This document shows positions 1 through 6,279 of a DNA stretch of 7,684 bases, in pieces. The stretch's first letter is position 1. Each line of letters opens with the position of its first letter. The stretch covers positions 1 through 7,684 of the forward strand of contig JABFWJ010000128.1 in NCBI GenBank assembly GCA_013362295.1, read 5' to 3'. Below the pieces are notes generated by a model. It did not search any database, had not been told where the DNA came from, and saw nothing but the letters and a program-made list of their open reading frames with translations. The translations under genes and the position numbers were made by a program. The DNA is from Thermoleophilia bacterium (GTDB lineage Bacteria > Actinomycetota > Thermoleophilia > Gaiellales > Gaiellaceae).

Positions 1-226
1 CATCCTCACTGCCGACACCGACCGCGGGTTCGCGCTCGCGCAGCAGCTCGAGTCCGGCATCGTCCACGTGAACGACCAGCCCGTCGGCGACGAGCCGCAG
101 ATGCCGTTCGGCGGCGTCAAGGACTCCGGCTGGGGACGCTTCGGCGGGCAGGCCGTGATCGACGAGTTCACCGAGCTCCGCTGGATCACCGTGCAGAGCG
201 GGACCGGCCACCCGTTCCCGTTCTGA
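1..226 (+). CDS. Aromatic aldehyde dehydrogenase, C-terminal fragment (benzaldehyde/vanillin dehydrogenase type)
   Basis: This is the last 74 residues of an NAD(P)-dependent aldehyde dehydrogenase. The first complete codon is at base 2 and the stop is TGA at 224-226. The visible part carries the family's C-terminal signature MPFGGVKDSGWGRFGG, preceded by GIVHVND, and it ends in FTELRWITVQ. The combination of HVND, a following DEPQMPFGG stretch and FTEL resembles benzaldehyde, salicylaldehyde and vanillin dehydrogenases more than aliphatic ones; this subfamily call is from memory of those sequences. The catalytic cysteine and glutamate lie upstream of the window and cannot be checked. In this operon the obvious job is oxidising 4-hydroxybenzaldehyde, or a related aldehyde such as vanillin, to the acid taken up by PobA. 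Its stop codon is 3 bases before pcaI and in the same frame. Confidence 0.9.
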   Translation, partial: ILTADTDRGFALAQQLESGIVHVNDQPVGDEPQMPFGGVKDSGWGRFGGQAVIDEFTELRWITVQSGTGHPFPF

Positions 227-229
227 GTT

Positions 230-1042
230 TTGGCGGAGATCGTCACCCTCGCCGAGGCGGTGCGCGAGCTCGTGCACGACGGCGACACCGTCGCGCTCGA
301 GGGCTTCACGCACCTGATCCCGCACGCGGCGGGCCACGAGCTGGTGCGCCAGCGGCGCCGCGAGCTGACGCTGATCCGGATGACGCCCGACATCGTCTAC
401 GACCAGCTGATCGGCATGGGCGCGGCGCGAAAGCTCGTATTCAGCTGGGGCGGGAATCCCGGCGTCGGCTCGCTGCACCGCCTGCGCGACGCGGTCGAGC
501 ACGGCTGGCCGGTCCCGCTGGAGCTCGAGGAGCACTCGCACGCCGGGATGGCCGCGGCCTACGTGGCCGGCGCCGCGAACCTGCCCTTCGGGGTCCTGCG
601 TGGGTACGCGGGCAACGACCTGGTCGAGCGCACGCGGGTCGCGACCGTCACGTGCCCGTTCACGGGGGAGGAACTCGCGGCGGTGCGCGCGCTCCGGCCC
701 GACGTGGGCGTCGTGCATGCCCAACGCGCGGACCGGCACGGCAACGTGCAGGTGTGGGGGATCACCGGCGTGCAGAAGGAGACGGTTCTGGCGTCGCGAC
801 GCTCTCTGGCCACGGTCGAGGAGATCGTCGACGAGCTCGACGAGCGCCCCGGCGCGATCGTGCTGCCGTCGTGGGTCCTCGACGCGGTCGCCGTCGCCCC
901 CGGCGGCGCGCGGCCGTCGTACGCACACGGGTACTACGACCGCGACAACGAGTTCTACGTCGCGTGGGACGCGATCAGCCGCGAGCGGGACGCCTTCGCC
1001 GACTGGATGCAGCGGCACGTGCTCGAGGCGGTCGCGGCGTGA
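230..1042 (+). CDS. pcaI: 3-oxoadipate CoA-transferase subunit A (glutaconate-CoA-transferase-like type)
   Basis: This 270-residue protein is the alpha subunit of a family I CoA-transferase that, with PcaJ, moves CoA from succinyl-CoA to 3-oxoadipate in the cytoplasm. Visible features are DGDTVALEGFTHLIP near residues 17-31, the glycine-rich SWGGNPGVGSLHR at 72-84, EEHSHAGM at 100-107 and the family turn ADRHGN at 167-172. It is longer than the roughly 230-residue Pseudomonas PcaI and looks like the GctA-like version I recall from actinobacterial pca operons. The start is TTG at 230: an in-frame TGA lies at 224-226, the next in-frame candidate (GTG, residue 11) would remove the first conserved helix, and homologues begin with a similar MAE stretch. 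No convincing ribosome binding site precedes it, so coupling to the upstream dehydrogenase is likely. The family is certain. The 3-oxoadipate substrate is inferred from the pca genes that follow. Confidence 0.88.
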   Translation: MAEIVTLAEAVRELVHDGDTVALEGFTHLIPHAAGHELVRQRRRELTLIRMTPDIVYDQLIGMGAARKLVFSWGGNPGVGSLHRLRDAVEHGWPVPLELEEHSHAGMAAAYVAGAANLPFGVLRGYAGNDLVERTRVATVTCPFTGEELAAVRALRPDVGVVHAQRADRHGNVQVWGITGVQKETVLASRRSLATVEEIVDELDERPGAIVLPSWVLDAVAVAPGGARPSYAHGYYDRDNEFYVAWDAISRERDAFADWMQRHVLEAVAA

Positions 1043-1764
1043 GTTACACGGCCGGCGCAGGCTCGACGGAGTCGGGATATAGCTCCGACGAGATCATGGC
1101 CGTGGAGGCGGCGCGGCGGCTGCGAAACGATGACGTCTGCTTCGTCGGGATCGGCTTGCCGAGCCTCGCGGCCAACCTCGCGCGACGGACGCACGCCCCG
1201 GGCTGCGTGCTCGTCTACGAGAGCGGCACGATCGGGGCGAAGCCGGCGAGGCTGCCACTCTCGATCGGCGACGGCGAGCTCGCGGAGACGGCCGACTCGG
1301 TCGTCTCCGTCCCGGAGATGTTTGCGTACTGGCTGCAGGGCGGCCGCATCGACGTCGGCTTCCTCGGCGCCGCGCAGATCGACCGGCACGGCAATCTGAA
1401 CAGCACGGTGATCGGGCCGTACGACTCGCCCAAGGTGCGGCTGCCCGGCGGCGGCGGTGCGCCGGAGATCGCGACCTCGGTCGAGAACGTCTTCGTGATG
1501 CTGCGACAGACGCGGCGCGCGTTCGTCGAGCGGCTCGACTTCAGGACGAGCCGGGGCGACCGCGTTCGCGTCGTCGTCACCGACCTCGGAATCCTCGAGC
1601 CCCGCGACGGCGAGCTGACGCTCGTGCGCGTACATCCCGGCGTGCGCGTGGACGACGTGCGGGCCGCGACAGGCTGGGAGCTGGCGGTCGCGTCCGATCT
1701 GGGAGAGACGACGCCGCCGACCGACGACGAGCTGGCTGCGCTACGTACGCTCGAGGCCGCATGA
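1039..1764 (+). CDS. pcaJ: 3-oxoadipate CoA-transferase subunit B (glutaconate-CoA-transferase-like type)
   Basis: This 241-residue protein is the beta subunit partnering PcaI. Residues 37-49 (GIGLPSLAANLAR) form the family's N-terminal glycine motif. Residues 60-63 are YESG, and Glu61 is the expected catalytic glutamate that carries the acyl-CoA thioester. LSIGDGEL (74-81), GAAQIDRHGNLNST (110-123) and KVRLPGGGGAPE (132-143) match the GctB/AtoA superfamily. Pseudomonas-type PcaJ is about 213 residues with an SENG-type active site, so this is the divergent version. The start is GTG at 1039, overlapping the pcaI stop by 4 bases. ATG at 1096 is an alternative that would remove 19 residues ahead of the conserved SSDEIM segment, whose first residues it would also lose. 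The open frame continues far upstream inside pcaI, but that stretch is arginine- and alanine-rich shadow sequence. Confidence 0.88.
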   Translation: MSYTAGAGSTESGYSSDEIMAVEAARRLRNDDVCFVGIGLPSLAANLARRTHAPGCVLVYESGTIGAKPARLPLSIGDGELAETADSVVSVPEMFAYWLQGGRIDVGFLGAAQIDRHGNLNSTVIGPYDSPKVRLPGGGGAPEIATSVENVFVMLRQTRRAFVERLDFRTSRGDRVRVVVTDLGILEPRDGELTLVRVHPGVRVDDVRAATGWELAVASDLGETTPPTDDELAALRTLEAA

Positions 1765-2465
1765 TCTCCGACGTCGTCCTCCGTGACGATCCGACCTTCG
1801 GGCCGGAGGTGCAGATCGACTACCCGGGCTACCGCTCGACGCGGCTGCGCGTGCCGACGCGTCCGCTCGTGCCCTCCCCGGAGGAGCTGCACTCGCTCGA
1901 GGGGCCGGTGTTCGGAGACGAGCTCGTCGAACCGGGCGACGGCGACCTCACCGCGCAGCACGCGGGCGAGCCGCTCGGCGAGCGCATCGTCGTCGGCGGG
2001 CGCGTGCTCGACGAGAACGGGCGGCCGGCGCCGGGCGCGCTCGTCGAGGTGTGGCAGGCGAACGCCGCCGGACGCTACCGGCACGAGGTCGACCGGCATC
2101 CTGCGCCGCTCGACCCGAACTTCTCGGGCGCGGGCCGCGTGCTGACCGACGACGAGGGCAACTACCGCTTCGTCACGATCAAGCCGGGCGCGTACCCGTG
2201 GGGCAACCACGAGAACGCGTGGCGGCCGGCCCACATCCACTTCTCGGTCTTCGGGCGGGCGTTCACGCAGCGGCTCGTGACCCAGATGTACTTCCCGGGC
2301 GACCCGCTCTTCGCCTACGACCCGATCTTCAACTCCGTTCGCGATCCGAAGGCTCGTGCGCTGCTCGTGGCGAGCTTCGATCTCGCGACGACGGAGCCGG
2401 ACCGGGCGCTCGCCTACCGGTGGGACATCATCCTCCGCGCGACGCCGTTCGAGGACGGCCCGTGA
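1761..2465 (+). CDS. pcaH: Protocatechuate 3,4-dioxygenase, beta subunit
   Basis: This 234-residue protein is the iron-bearing subunit of the intradiol dioxygenase that cleaves protocatechuate to 3-carboxy-cis,cis-muconate. All four Fe(III) ligands known from Pseudomonas PcaH can be aligned: Tyr106 in AGRYRH, Tyr145 in PGAYPW, and His158 and His160 in RPAHIHF. Arg155, matching the conserved active-site arginine, sits just before them. DPNFSGAGR (118-126) and VTQMYFPGD (173-181) are further family landmarks, and the length is normal. The ATG at 1761 overlaps the pcaJ stop as ATGA. The next gene, pcaG, encodes the partner subunit and is translationally coupled, as expected for equimolar alpha-beta protomers. 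Confidence 0.97.
   Translation: MISDVVLRDDPTFGPEVQIDYPGYRSTRLRVPTRPLVPSPEELHSLEGPVFGDELVEPGDGDLTAQHAGEPLGERIVVGGRVLDENGRPAPGALVEVWQANAAGRYRHEVDRHPAPLDPNFSGAGRVLTDDEGNYRFVTIKPGAYPWGNHENAWRPAHIHFSVFGRAFTQRLVTQMYFPGDPLFAYDPIFNSVRDPKARALLVASFDLATTEPDRALAYRWDIILRATPFEDGP
2451..2455 (+). promoter_or_regulatory. Ribosome binding site for pcaG
   Basis: GAGGA lies 6 bases ahead of the GTG at 2462, inside the end of pcaH. It supports GTG 2462 as the pcaG start even though the open frame continues upstream. Confidence 0.55.
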
Positions 2466-2932
2466 TCCGGACGCCGTCCCAGACCGTCGGCCCCTTCTAC
2501 GCGATCGGCCTCTGCCGGCGCGCAGAGAACGAGCTCGTGCATGGCGGGATCCCGCTCACCGGCAGCCTGCTCGACGGCGAAGGCGAACCGGTCACCGACG
2601 GCCTGATCGAGGTGTGGGATCCCGTCGACCGCCGGTGGGGCCGGTCCGGCACCGACTCCGACGGCGTCTTCTCGTTCGTCGTCGCAAAACCGCGGGCGCG
2701 CGGTGCGGACGCGCCGCACCTGCTCGTCTTCGTCTTCGCGCGCGGTCTCCTCAGGCATCAGCTGACGCGGATCTACTTCCCGGACGAGCGCGAGGCGAAT
2801 ACCGCCGACCCGGTCCTCTCGTCGCTCGAGGAGCTCGACCGGACGCGCCTCGTCGCCGAGCACGATGACGGCGGCTTGCGCTTCGACATCCATCTGCAGG
2901 GCGAGCTCGAGACGATCTTCTTCTCCACGTGA
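2462..2932 (+). CDS. pcaG: Protocatechuate 3,4-dioxygenase, alpha subunit (short form)
   Basis: This 156-residue protein is the non-iron alpha subunit that completes the PcaHG active site. It opens with TPSQTVGPFY (residues 4-13), the alpha-subunit hallmark that lines the substrate pocket; Thr8, Gly10 and Pro11 match positions 12, 14 and 15 of the Pseudomonas protein. VFARGLL (91-97) contains Arg94, equivalent to the substrate-binding alpha arginine, and TRIYFPDE (102-109) follows. The end, FDIHLQGELETIFF, is typical. At about 200 residues the Pseudomonas protein is clearly longer. The missing length lies mainly between EVWD (50-53) and GTDSDG (63-68), the arm that holds a tyrosine ligand in PcaH. 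The start is GTG at 2462, overlapping the pcaH stop as GTGA, with GAGGA at 2451-2455 spaced 6 bases upstream. Confidence 0.93.
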   Translation: MIRTPSQTVGPFYAIGLCRRAENELVHGGIPLTGSLLDGEGEPVTDGLIEVWDPVDRRWGRSGTDSDGVFSFVVAKPRARGADAPHLLVFVFARGLLRHQLTRIYFPDEREANTADPVLSSLEELDRTRLVAEHDDGGLRFDIHLQGELETIFFST

Positions 2933-4074
2933 GCCCGTTCTCGGCGATCTTCGTCCCGGACGAGCTGGCGGACGCACTCTCGGATGCCGCCTGGCTGGAG
3001 GCGATGCTCGACGCCGAGCGTGCGCTCGTGAACGCGCAGTGGCGGGAGGCGCCGGCAGCGATCGGGGACGCCCTGCGCGCCGACCGCTACGACGTGGCCG
3101 CCCTGGCCATGGAGGGTCGCGGGCCCGGCACCCCCGTCGAGCCGCTTGTCCGTGCGATCCGGGCGCAGCTCGGCGAGGAGCACGGCGAGCTCGTGCATCA
3201 CGGCGCGACGAGCCAGGACATCCTCGACACGGCGGCGATGCTCATCGCACAGCGGGCGCTCCGGCTCATCGACGCCGACCTCGACGCCGCGGCGGGCGCG
3301 TGTGCACGCCTCGCGGACGAGCACCGCGCCACCGTGACCGCGGCCCGGACGCTGCTCCAGCAGGCGGTGCCGACGACGTTCGGCTACAAGGCGGCGCTCT
3401 GGCTCGTCGGCCTCGTCGAGGCGCGCGACCGGCTCGCTGCGCTCGAGCTGCCCGCGCAGCTCGGCGGCGCGGCGGGAACGCTCGCGGCGCTCGGCGGCGG
3501 CGGAGTCGAGGTCCTGAGCCGCTACTCCTCCGAGCTCGGACTGCGCGAGCCGGTCGCGCCGTGGCACACGACCCGCGGCCCGCTCACCGAGCTCGCCGGT
3601 GCGCTCTCCGCGATGGCGAACGCGTGCGCCAAGCCCGCGCGCGACATCGTGCTGCTCGCGCAGACGGAGGTGGGCGAGGTCAGCGAGGGCGACGGCGGCG
3701 TCTCGTCGACGATGCCGCACAAGCGGAACCCGGTCCAGGCCGTGCTCGCGGACGCCTGCGCGCGCCACGCGCGTGCCAACGCGGCGTTACTCATCGAGAG
3801 CGGCGTGCACGAGCACGAGCGCGCCGCCGGCGCCTGGCACGCCGAGTGGTGCGCGCTGAACGGTGCGCTCGCAGGCGCCGGCGGCGCCGCGGCCGCAATC
3901 GCACGCTCGCTCGCGCGCCTGCAGGTCGACGCCGAGCGCATGCGCGCGAACATCTCGCCCGACACGCTCTCGGAAGCAGGCCGCCTCGGTATCGATGCCG
4001 GGCGCCCCGAGGACTACGTCGGCTCGACGGACGCGTTCATCGATCGCGCGCTCGCGCTCCACCGCACCGGATGA
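2929..4074 (+). CDS. pcaB: 3-carboxy-cis,cis-muconate cycloisomerase
   Basis: This 381-residue member of the fumarase/aspartase superfamily converts 3-carboxy-cis,cis-muconate to gamma-carboxymuconolactone in the cytoplasm. The superfamily signature SSTMPHKRNP lies at residues 259-268, in the mobile catalytic loop. HHGATSQDILDTA (90-102) forms another conserved active-site region, and HEHERAAGAWHAEW (294-307) is characteristic of PcaB and adenylosuccinate-lyase-like enzymes. It is shorter than the roughly 450-residue Pseudomonas enzyme, apparently lacking the extra C-terminal helical domain; other short PcaB proteins exist. The start is GTG at 2929 in a GTGA overlap with the pcaG stop. No strong ribosome binding site is visible, so initiation probably depends on ribosomes finishing pcaG. 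Adenylosuccinate lyase is a sequence alternative, but the neighbours make PcaB the clear choice. Confidence 0.95.
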   Translation: MSPFSAIFVPDELADALSDAAWLEAMLDAERALVNAQWREAPAAIGDALRADRYDVAALAMEGRGPGTPVEPLVRAIRAQLGEEHGELVHHGATSQDILDTAAMLIAQRALRLIDADLDAAAGACARLADEHRATVTAARTLLQQAVPTTFGYKAALWLVGLVEARDRLAALELPAQLGGAAGTLAALGGGGVEVLSRYSSELGLREPVAPWHTTRGPLTELAGALSAMANACAKPARDIVLLAQTEVGEVSEGDGGVSSTMPHKRNPVQAVLADACARHARANAALLIESGVHEHERAAGAWHAEWCALNGALAGAGGAAAAIARSLARLQVDAERMRANISPDTLSEAGRLGIDAGRPEDYVGSTDAFIDRALALHRTG

Positions 4075-4751
4075 GCACTGTCATGCTCTGCGGCTCGCTC
4101 GGCTCGACCGCGGCCATGTGGGAGCCGCAGCAGCCCGTGCTCGAAGATCACCGCACGATCATGCTCGAGCATCCCGGTCACGGCGCCGCGCCGCTCGTCG
4201 AGGTCGACGGCGTGCAGGGCCTCGCCGCCCGAGCACTCGCGACGATCGGCGACGAGCGATTCTCCTTCGTCGGGCTCTCGCTCGGCGGGGCGATCGGCAT
4301 GCAGTTGGCGCTCGAGGTTCCGGAACGCATCGAGAAGCTCGTCCTGGCGTGCACCTCGGCGCGCTTCGGCGACCAGCAGCAGTGGCTCGACCGCGCTGCG
4401 GTGGTCAGATCCGAGGGGCTCGGCGCGATTGTCGACGCCGTGCTCGCGCGCTGGTTCACCACACCCGTCGAACAGCGGTGGCGCGAGATGTTCCTCTCGG
4501 TCGACGCGGAAGGCTATGCGCGGTGCTGCGAGGCGGTCGCAGGGTGGGATGCACGCGAGACGATCGGGGCGATCACCGTGCCGACGCTGGTCGTTGCCGC
4601 TGCCGAGGACCCCTCGACGCCGCCGGATCAGCTGGTCGCGCTCGCGGAGACCATTCCAGGCGCCCGCCTCGAGCTGATCGAGGGCGCGGCGCATCTGGCG
4701 AACGTCGAGCGCCCCGACGAGTTCAACCGACTGCTGGAGGGCTGGCTATGA
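4071..4751 (+). CDS. pcaD: 3-oxoadipate enol-lactonase (alpha/beta hydrolase)
   Basis: This 226-residue alpha/beta-hydrolase should open 3-oxoadipate enol-lactone to 3-oxoadipate. The nucleophile elbow is GLSLGG at 68-73 with Ser70. Asp180 in AAEDPSTP and His208 in EGAAHLAN complete a plausible catalytic triad. HPGHG at 34-38 is the usual loop after the second core strand, and LCGSLGST (6-13) stands where the oxyanion HG motif is normally found. It is about 30 residues shorter than typical PcaD, mostly at the N-terminus and in the region after HPGHG. The ATG at 4071 overlaps the pcaB stop as ATGA. Open frame extends upstream into pcaB but reads as arginine-rich shadow sequence. The exact substrate is inferred from its place between pcaB and pcaC. 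Confidence 0.92.
   Translation: MSTVMLCGSLGSTAAMWEPQQPVLEDHRTIMLEHPGHGAAPLVEVDGVQGLAARALATIGDERFSFVGLSLGGAIGMQLALEVPERIEKLVLACTSARFGDQQQWLDRAAVVRSEGLGAIVDAVLARWFTTPVEQRWREMFLSVDAEGYARCCEAVAGWDARETIGAITVPTLVVAAAEDPSTPPDQLVALAETIPGARLELIEGAAHLANVERPDEFNRLLEGWL
4736..4741 (+). promoter_or_regulatory. Ribosome binding site for pcaC
   Basis: GGAGGG lies 6 bases ahead of the ATG at 4748, within the last codons of pcaD. It is the best-placed Shine-Dalgarno sequence in the window. It shows that PcaC is initiated separately rather than being the broken half of a PcaD-PcaC fusion. Confidence 0.7.
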
Positions 4752-5107
4752 GCGACGACGAAGGCATGCGCATCCGCCGCGAGGTGCTGGGCGACGAGCA
4801 CGTCGACCGGGCGATCGAGAAGACCAGCGAGTTCACGGCGGACTTCCAGGACCTGATCACGCGCTATGCCTGGGGCGAGGTCTGGGCGCGGCCGGGCCTC
4901 GATCGTAAGACGCGCAGCTGCATCACGCTCACGGCCCTGACCGCCCTCAACCACCACGAGGAGCTCGCGCTGCACGTGCGGGCGGCGCTGCGCAACGGGC
5001 TCTCGCGCGACGAGATCAAGGAGGTGCTGCTGCAGGCGGCGGTCTACTGCGGCGTGCCGGCCGCGAACCGCGCGTTCGCCGTCGCGCAGCAGGTGCTCGA
5101 GGAGTGA
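4748..5107 (+). CDS. pcaC: 4-carboxymuconolactone decarboxylase
   Basis: This 119-residue all-helical protein of the carboxymuconolactone decarboxylase family converts gamma-carboxymuconolactone to 3-oxoadipate enol-lactone, the step before PcaD. Visible features are GEVWARPGLDRKTRS (43-57), EELALH with His76, and the closing GLSRDEIKEVLLQ and YCGVPAANRAF stretch (84-110), all characteristic of PcaC. No CxxC pair is present, which argues against a redox-active AhpD-type member. The length is that of stand-alone PcaC. The ATG at 4748 overlaps the pcaD stop as ATGA and has a good ribosome binding site upstream. In Streptomyces and Rhodococcus the same two activities are fused as PcaL in the order D then C; here they are adjacent in that order but separate. 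Confidence 0.96.
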   Translation: MSDDEGMRIRREVLGDEHVDRAIEKTSEFTADFQDLITRYAWGEVWARPGLDRKTRSCITLTALTALNHHEELALHVRAALRNGLSRDEIKEVLLQAAVYCGVPAANRAFAVAQQVLEE

Positions 5108-6279
5108 CGCACGAGCGCACGCAGGTGGCGATCGTCGGCGCGGGGCCCGCCGGGCTCACGCTCGGCCAGCTCCTCTACCGCGCCGGCATCGACGCCGTCG
5201 TGCTCGAAGACCGGAGCCGCGACTACGTCGAAGCGCGCATCCGTGCCGGCGTCCTCGAGCAGGGCACGGTCGACCTGTTGGAGCGGGCCGGAGTCACCGA
5301 ACGCCTGCAGCGCGAGGGCATCGTGCACCACGGCATCTATCTCCAGTTCGACGGCGAGCGCCATCACATTCCGCTGAGCGAGCTGACCGGCGGGCGCAGC
5401 ATCGTGATCTACGGGCAGACCGAGGTCGTCAAGGACCTGATCGCCGCGCGGCTCGACGCCGGGCTGCCGCTGCGCTTCGAGGTCTCGAACGTCGCGGTGC
5501 ACGGCTTCGAGGGCGGCGAGCCGTTCGTGACCTACGAGCACGACGGCGGCGAGCGCCGACTGGACTGCGACGTGATCGCCGGCTGCGACGGCTTCCACGG
5601 CGTCTGCCGGCCGGTGATCGAGCGCGTGCTCAGGACGTACTCGCGCGAGTATCCGTTCGGGTGGCTCGGCATCCTCGCCGACGTTGCACCATCGTCGGAC
5701 GAGCTGGTCTACAACCACCATGCGCGCGGCTTCGCACTGCTCAGCCTGCGCTCGCCGACGCGCAGCCGGCTCTACATCCAGTGCAGGCCGGACGAGGACA
5801 TCGCCGACTGGCCCGATGAGCGCATCTGGGAGGAGCTGCACGCGCGCACAGCGCTCGACGGCTGGTCGCTCGAGGAGGGGCCCGTGCTCGAGAAGGGCGT
5901 CACCGGGATGCGCAGCTTCGTCGCCGAGCCGATGCAGCACGGCCGGCTCTTCCTCGCCGGCGACGCCGCGCACATCGTCCCGCCGACCGGCGCCAAGGGC
6001 CTGAATCTCGCCATGCACGACGTGCGCGTGCTGGCGGACGCGCTGATCGAGTGGTACGACAACGGCCGTGCCGGCCTGCTCGACTCGTACTCCGCCGACT
6101 GCCTGCGGCGCGTGTGGCGCGCCGAGCACTTCTCCTGGTGGATGACGTCGATGTTGCACAGGGCGCCCGGCGGAGACGAGTTCGACGAGAAGCTGCAGCT
6201 CTCCCAGCTGCGCTACGTGACGACATCGACACCGGCGGCGACGAGCCTCGCCGAGAACTATGTGGGACTGGAGGAGTGA
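5104..6279 (+). CDS. pobA: 4-hydroxybenzoate 3-monooxygenase
   Basis: This 391-residue FAD monooxygenase hydroxylates 4-hydroxybenzoate to protocatechuate using NAD(P)H and O2; the Pseudomonas fluorescens enzyme has 394 residues. GAGPAG (12-17) is the FAD dinucleotide fold, CDGFHG (161-166) the DG motif, and GDAAHIVPPTGAKGLNLA (286-303) the GD motif with the ribityl-binding loop. Substrate residues of the Pseudomonas enzyme can be aligned: Tyr203 for Tyr201, Ser214 for Ser212, Arg216 for Arg214, Arg222 for Arg220, Pro294 for Pro293 and Tyr386 for Tyr385, so 4-hydroxybenzoate is very likely the substrate. In the coenzyme-specificity helix, Asp36 replaces Arg33 of the NADPH-dependent Pseudomonas enzyme. 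The start is GTG at 5104, overlapping the pcaC stop as GTGA; a later GTG at 5125 would begin right at the FAD motif and is less likely. Confidence 0.96.
   Translation: MTHERTQVAIVGAGPAGLTLGQLLYRAGIDAVVLEDRSRDYVEARIRAGVLEQGTVDLLERAGVTERLQREGIVHHGIYLQFDGERHHIPLSELTGGRSIVIYGQTEVVKDLIAARLDAGLPLRFEVSNVAVHGFEGGEPFVTYEHDGGERRLDCDVIAGCDGFHGVCRPVIERVLRTYSREYPFGWLGILADVAPSSDELVYNHHARGFALLSLRSPTRSRLYIQCRPDEDIADWPDERIWEELHARTALDGWSLEEGPVLEKGVTGMRSFVAEPMQHGRLFLAGDAAHIVPPTGAKGLNLAMHDVRVLADALIEWYDNGRAGLLDSYSADCLRRVWRAEHFSWWMTSMLHRAPGGDEFDEKLQLSQLRYVTTSTPAATSLAENYVGLEE
6270..6276 (+). promoter_or_regulatory. Ribosome binding site for the MetE-like gene
   Basis: GGAGGAG lies within the last codons of pobA, ending 2 bases before the ATG at 6279; its GGAGG core is 4 bases away. 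It fixes the start at 6279, although open frame continues upstream into pobA. Confidence 0.6.

Noticed and set aside
652..1038. Possible N-terminal extension of PcaJ by open frame inside pcaI
   Set aside because: The extension is arginine-rich low-complexity sequence overlapping conserved PcaI; the GTG at 1039 gives a normal PcaJ.
1071..1089. Small inverted repeat GTCGG / CCGAC with a 9-base A/T-richer loop near the pcaJ start
   Set aside because: Five-base arms are expected by chance in such GC-rich sequence, and it lies inside the pcaJ coding region with no other sign of function.
1215..2240. Long minus-strand open frame opposite pcaJ and pcaH
   Set aside because: It covers two well-supported genes, is rich in arginine, serine and proline, and shows no domain.
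2773..3768. Long minus-strand open frame opposite pcaG and pcaB
   Set aside because: It is compositionally biased shadow sequence opposite conserved enzymes, with no motif or ribosome binding site that would support it.
2865..4070. Possible 400-residue extension upstream of PcaD
   Set aside because: It is the shifted frame of pcaB, is dominated by arginine and alanine, and the ATG at 4071 matches the start of the hydrolase fold.
4071..5107. A broken PcaL fusion gene at the pcaD/pcaC junction
   Set aside because: Each protein has a normal terminus, pcaC has its own well-spaced ribosome binding site, and the ATGA overlap matches neighbouring junctions.
6051..6278. Possible N-terminal extension of the MetE-like protein into pobA
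   Set aside because: It overlaps the conserved C-terminus of PobA, and the GGAGGAG before ATG 6279 marks the proper start.
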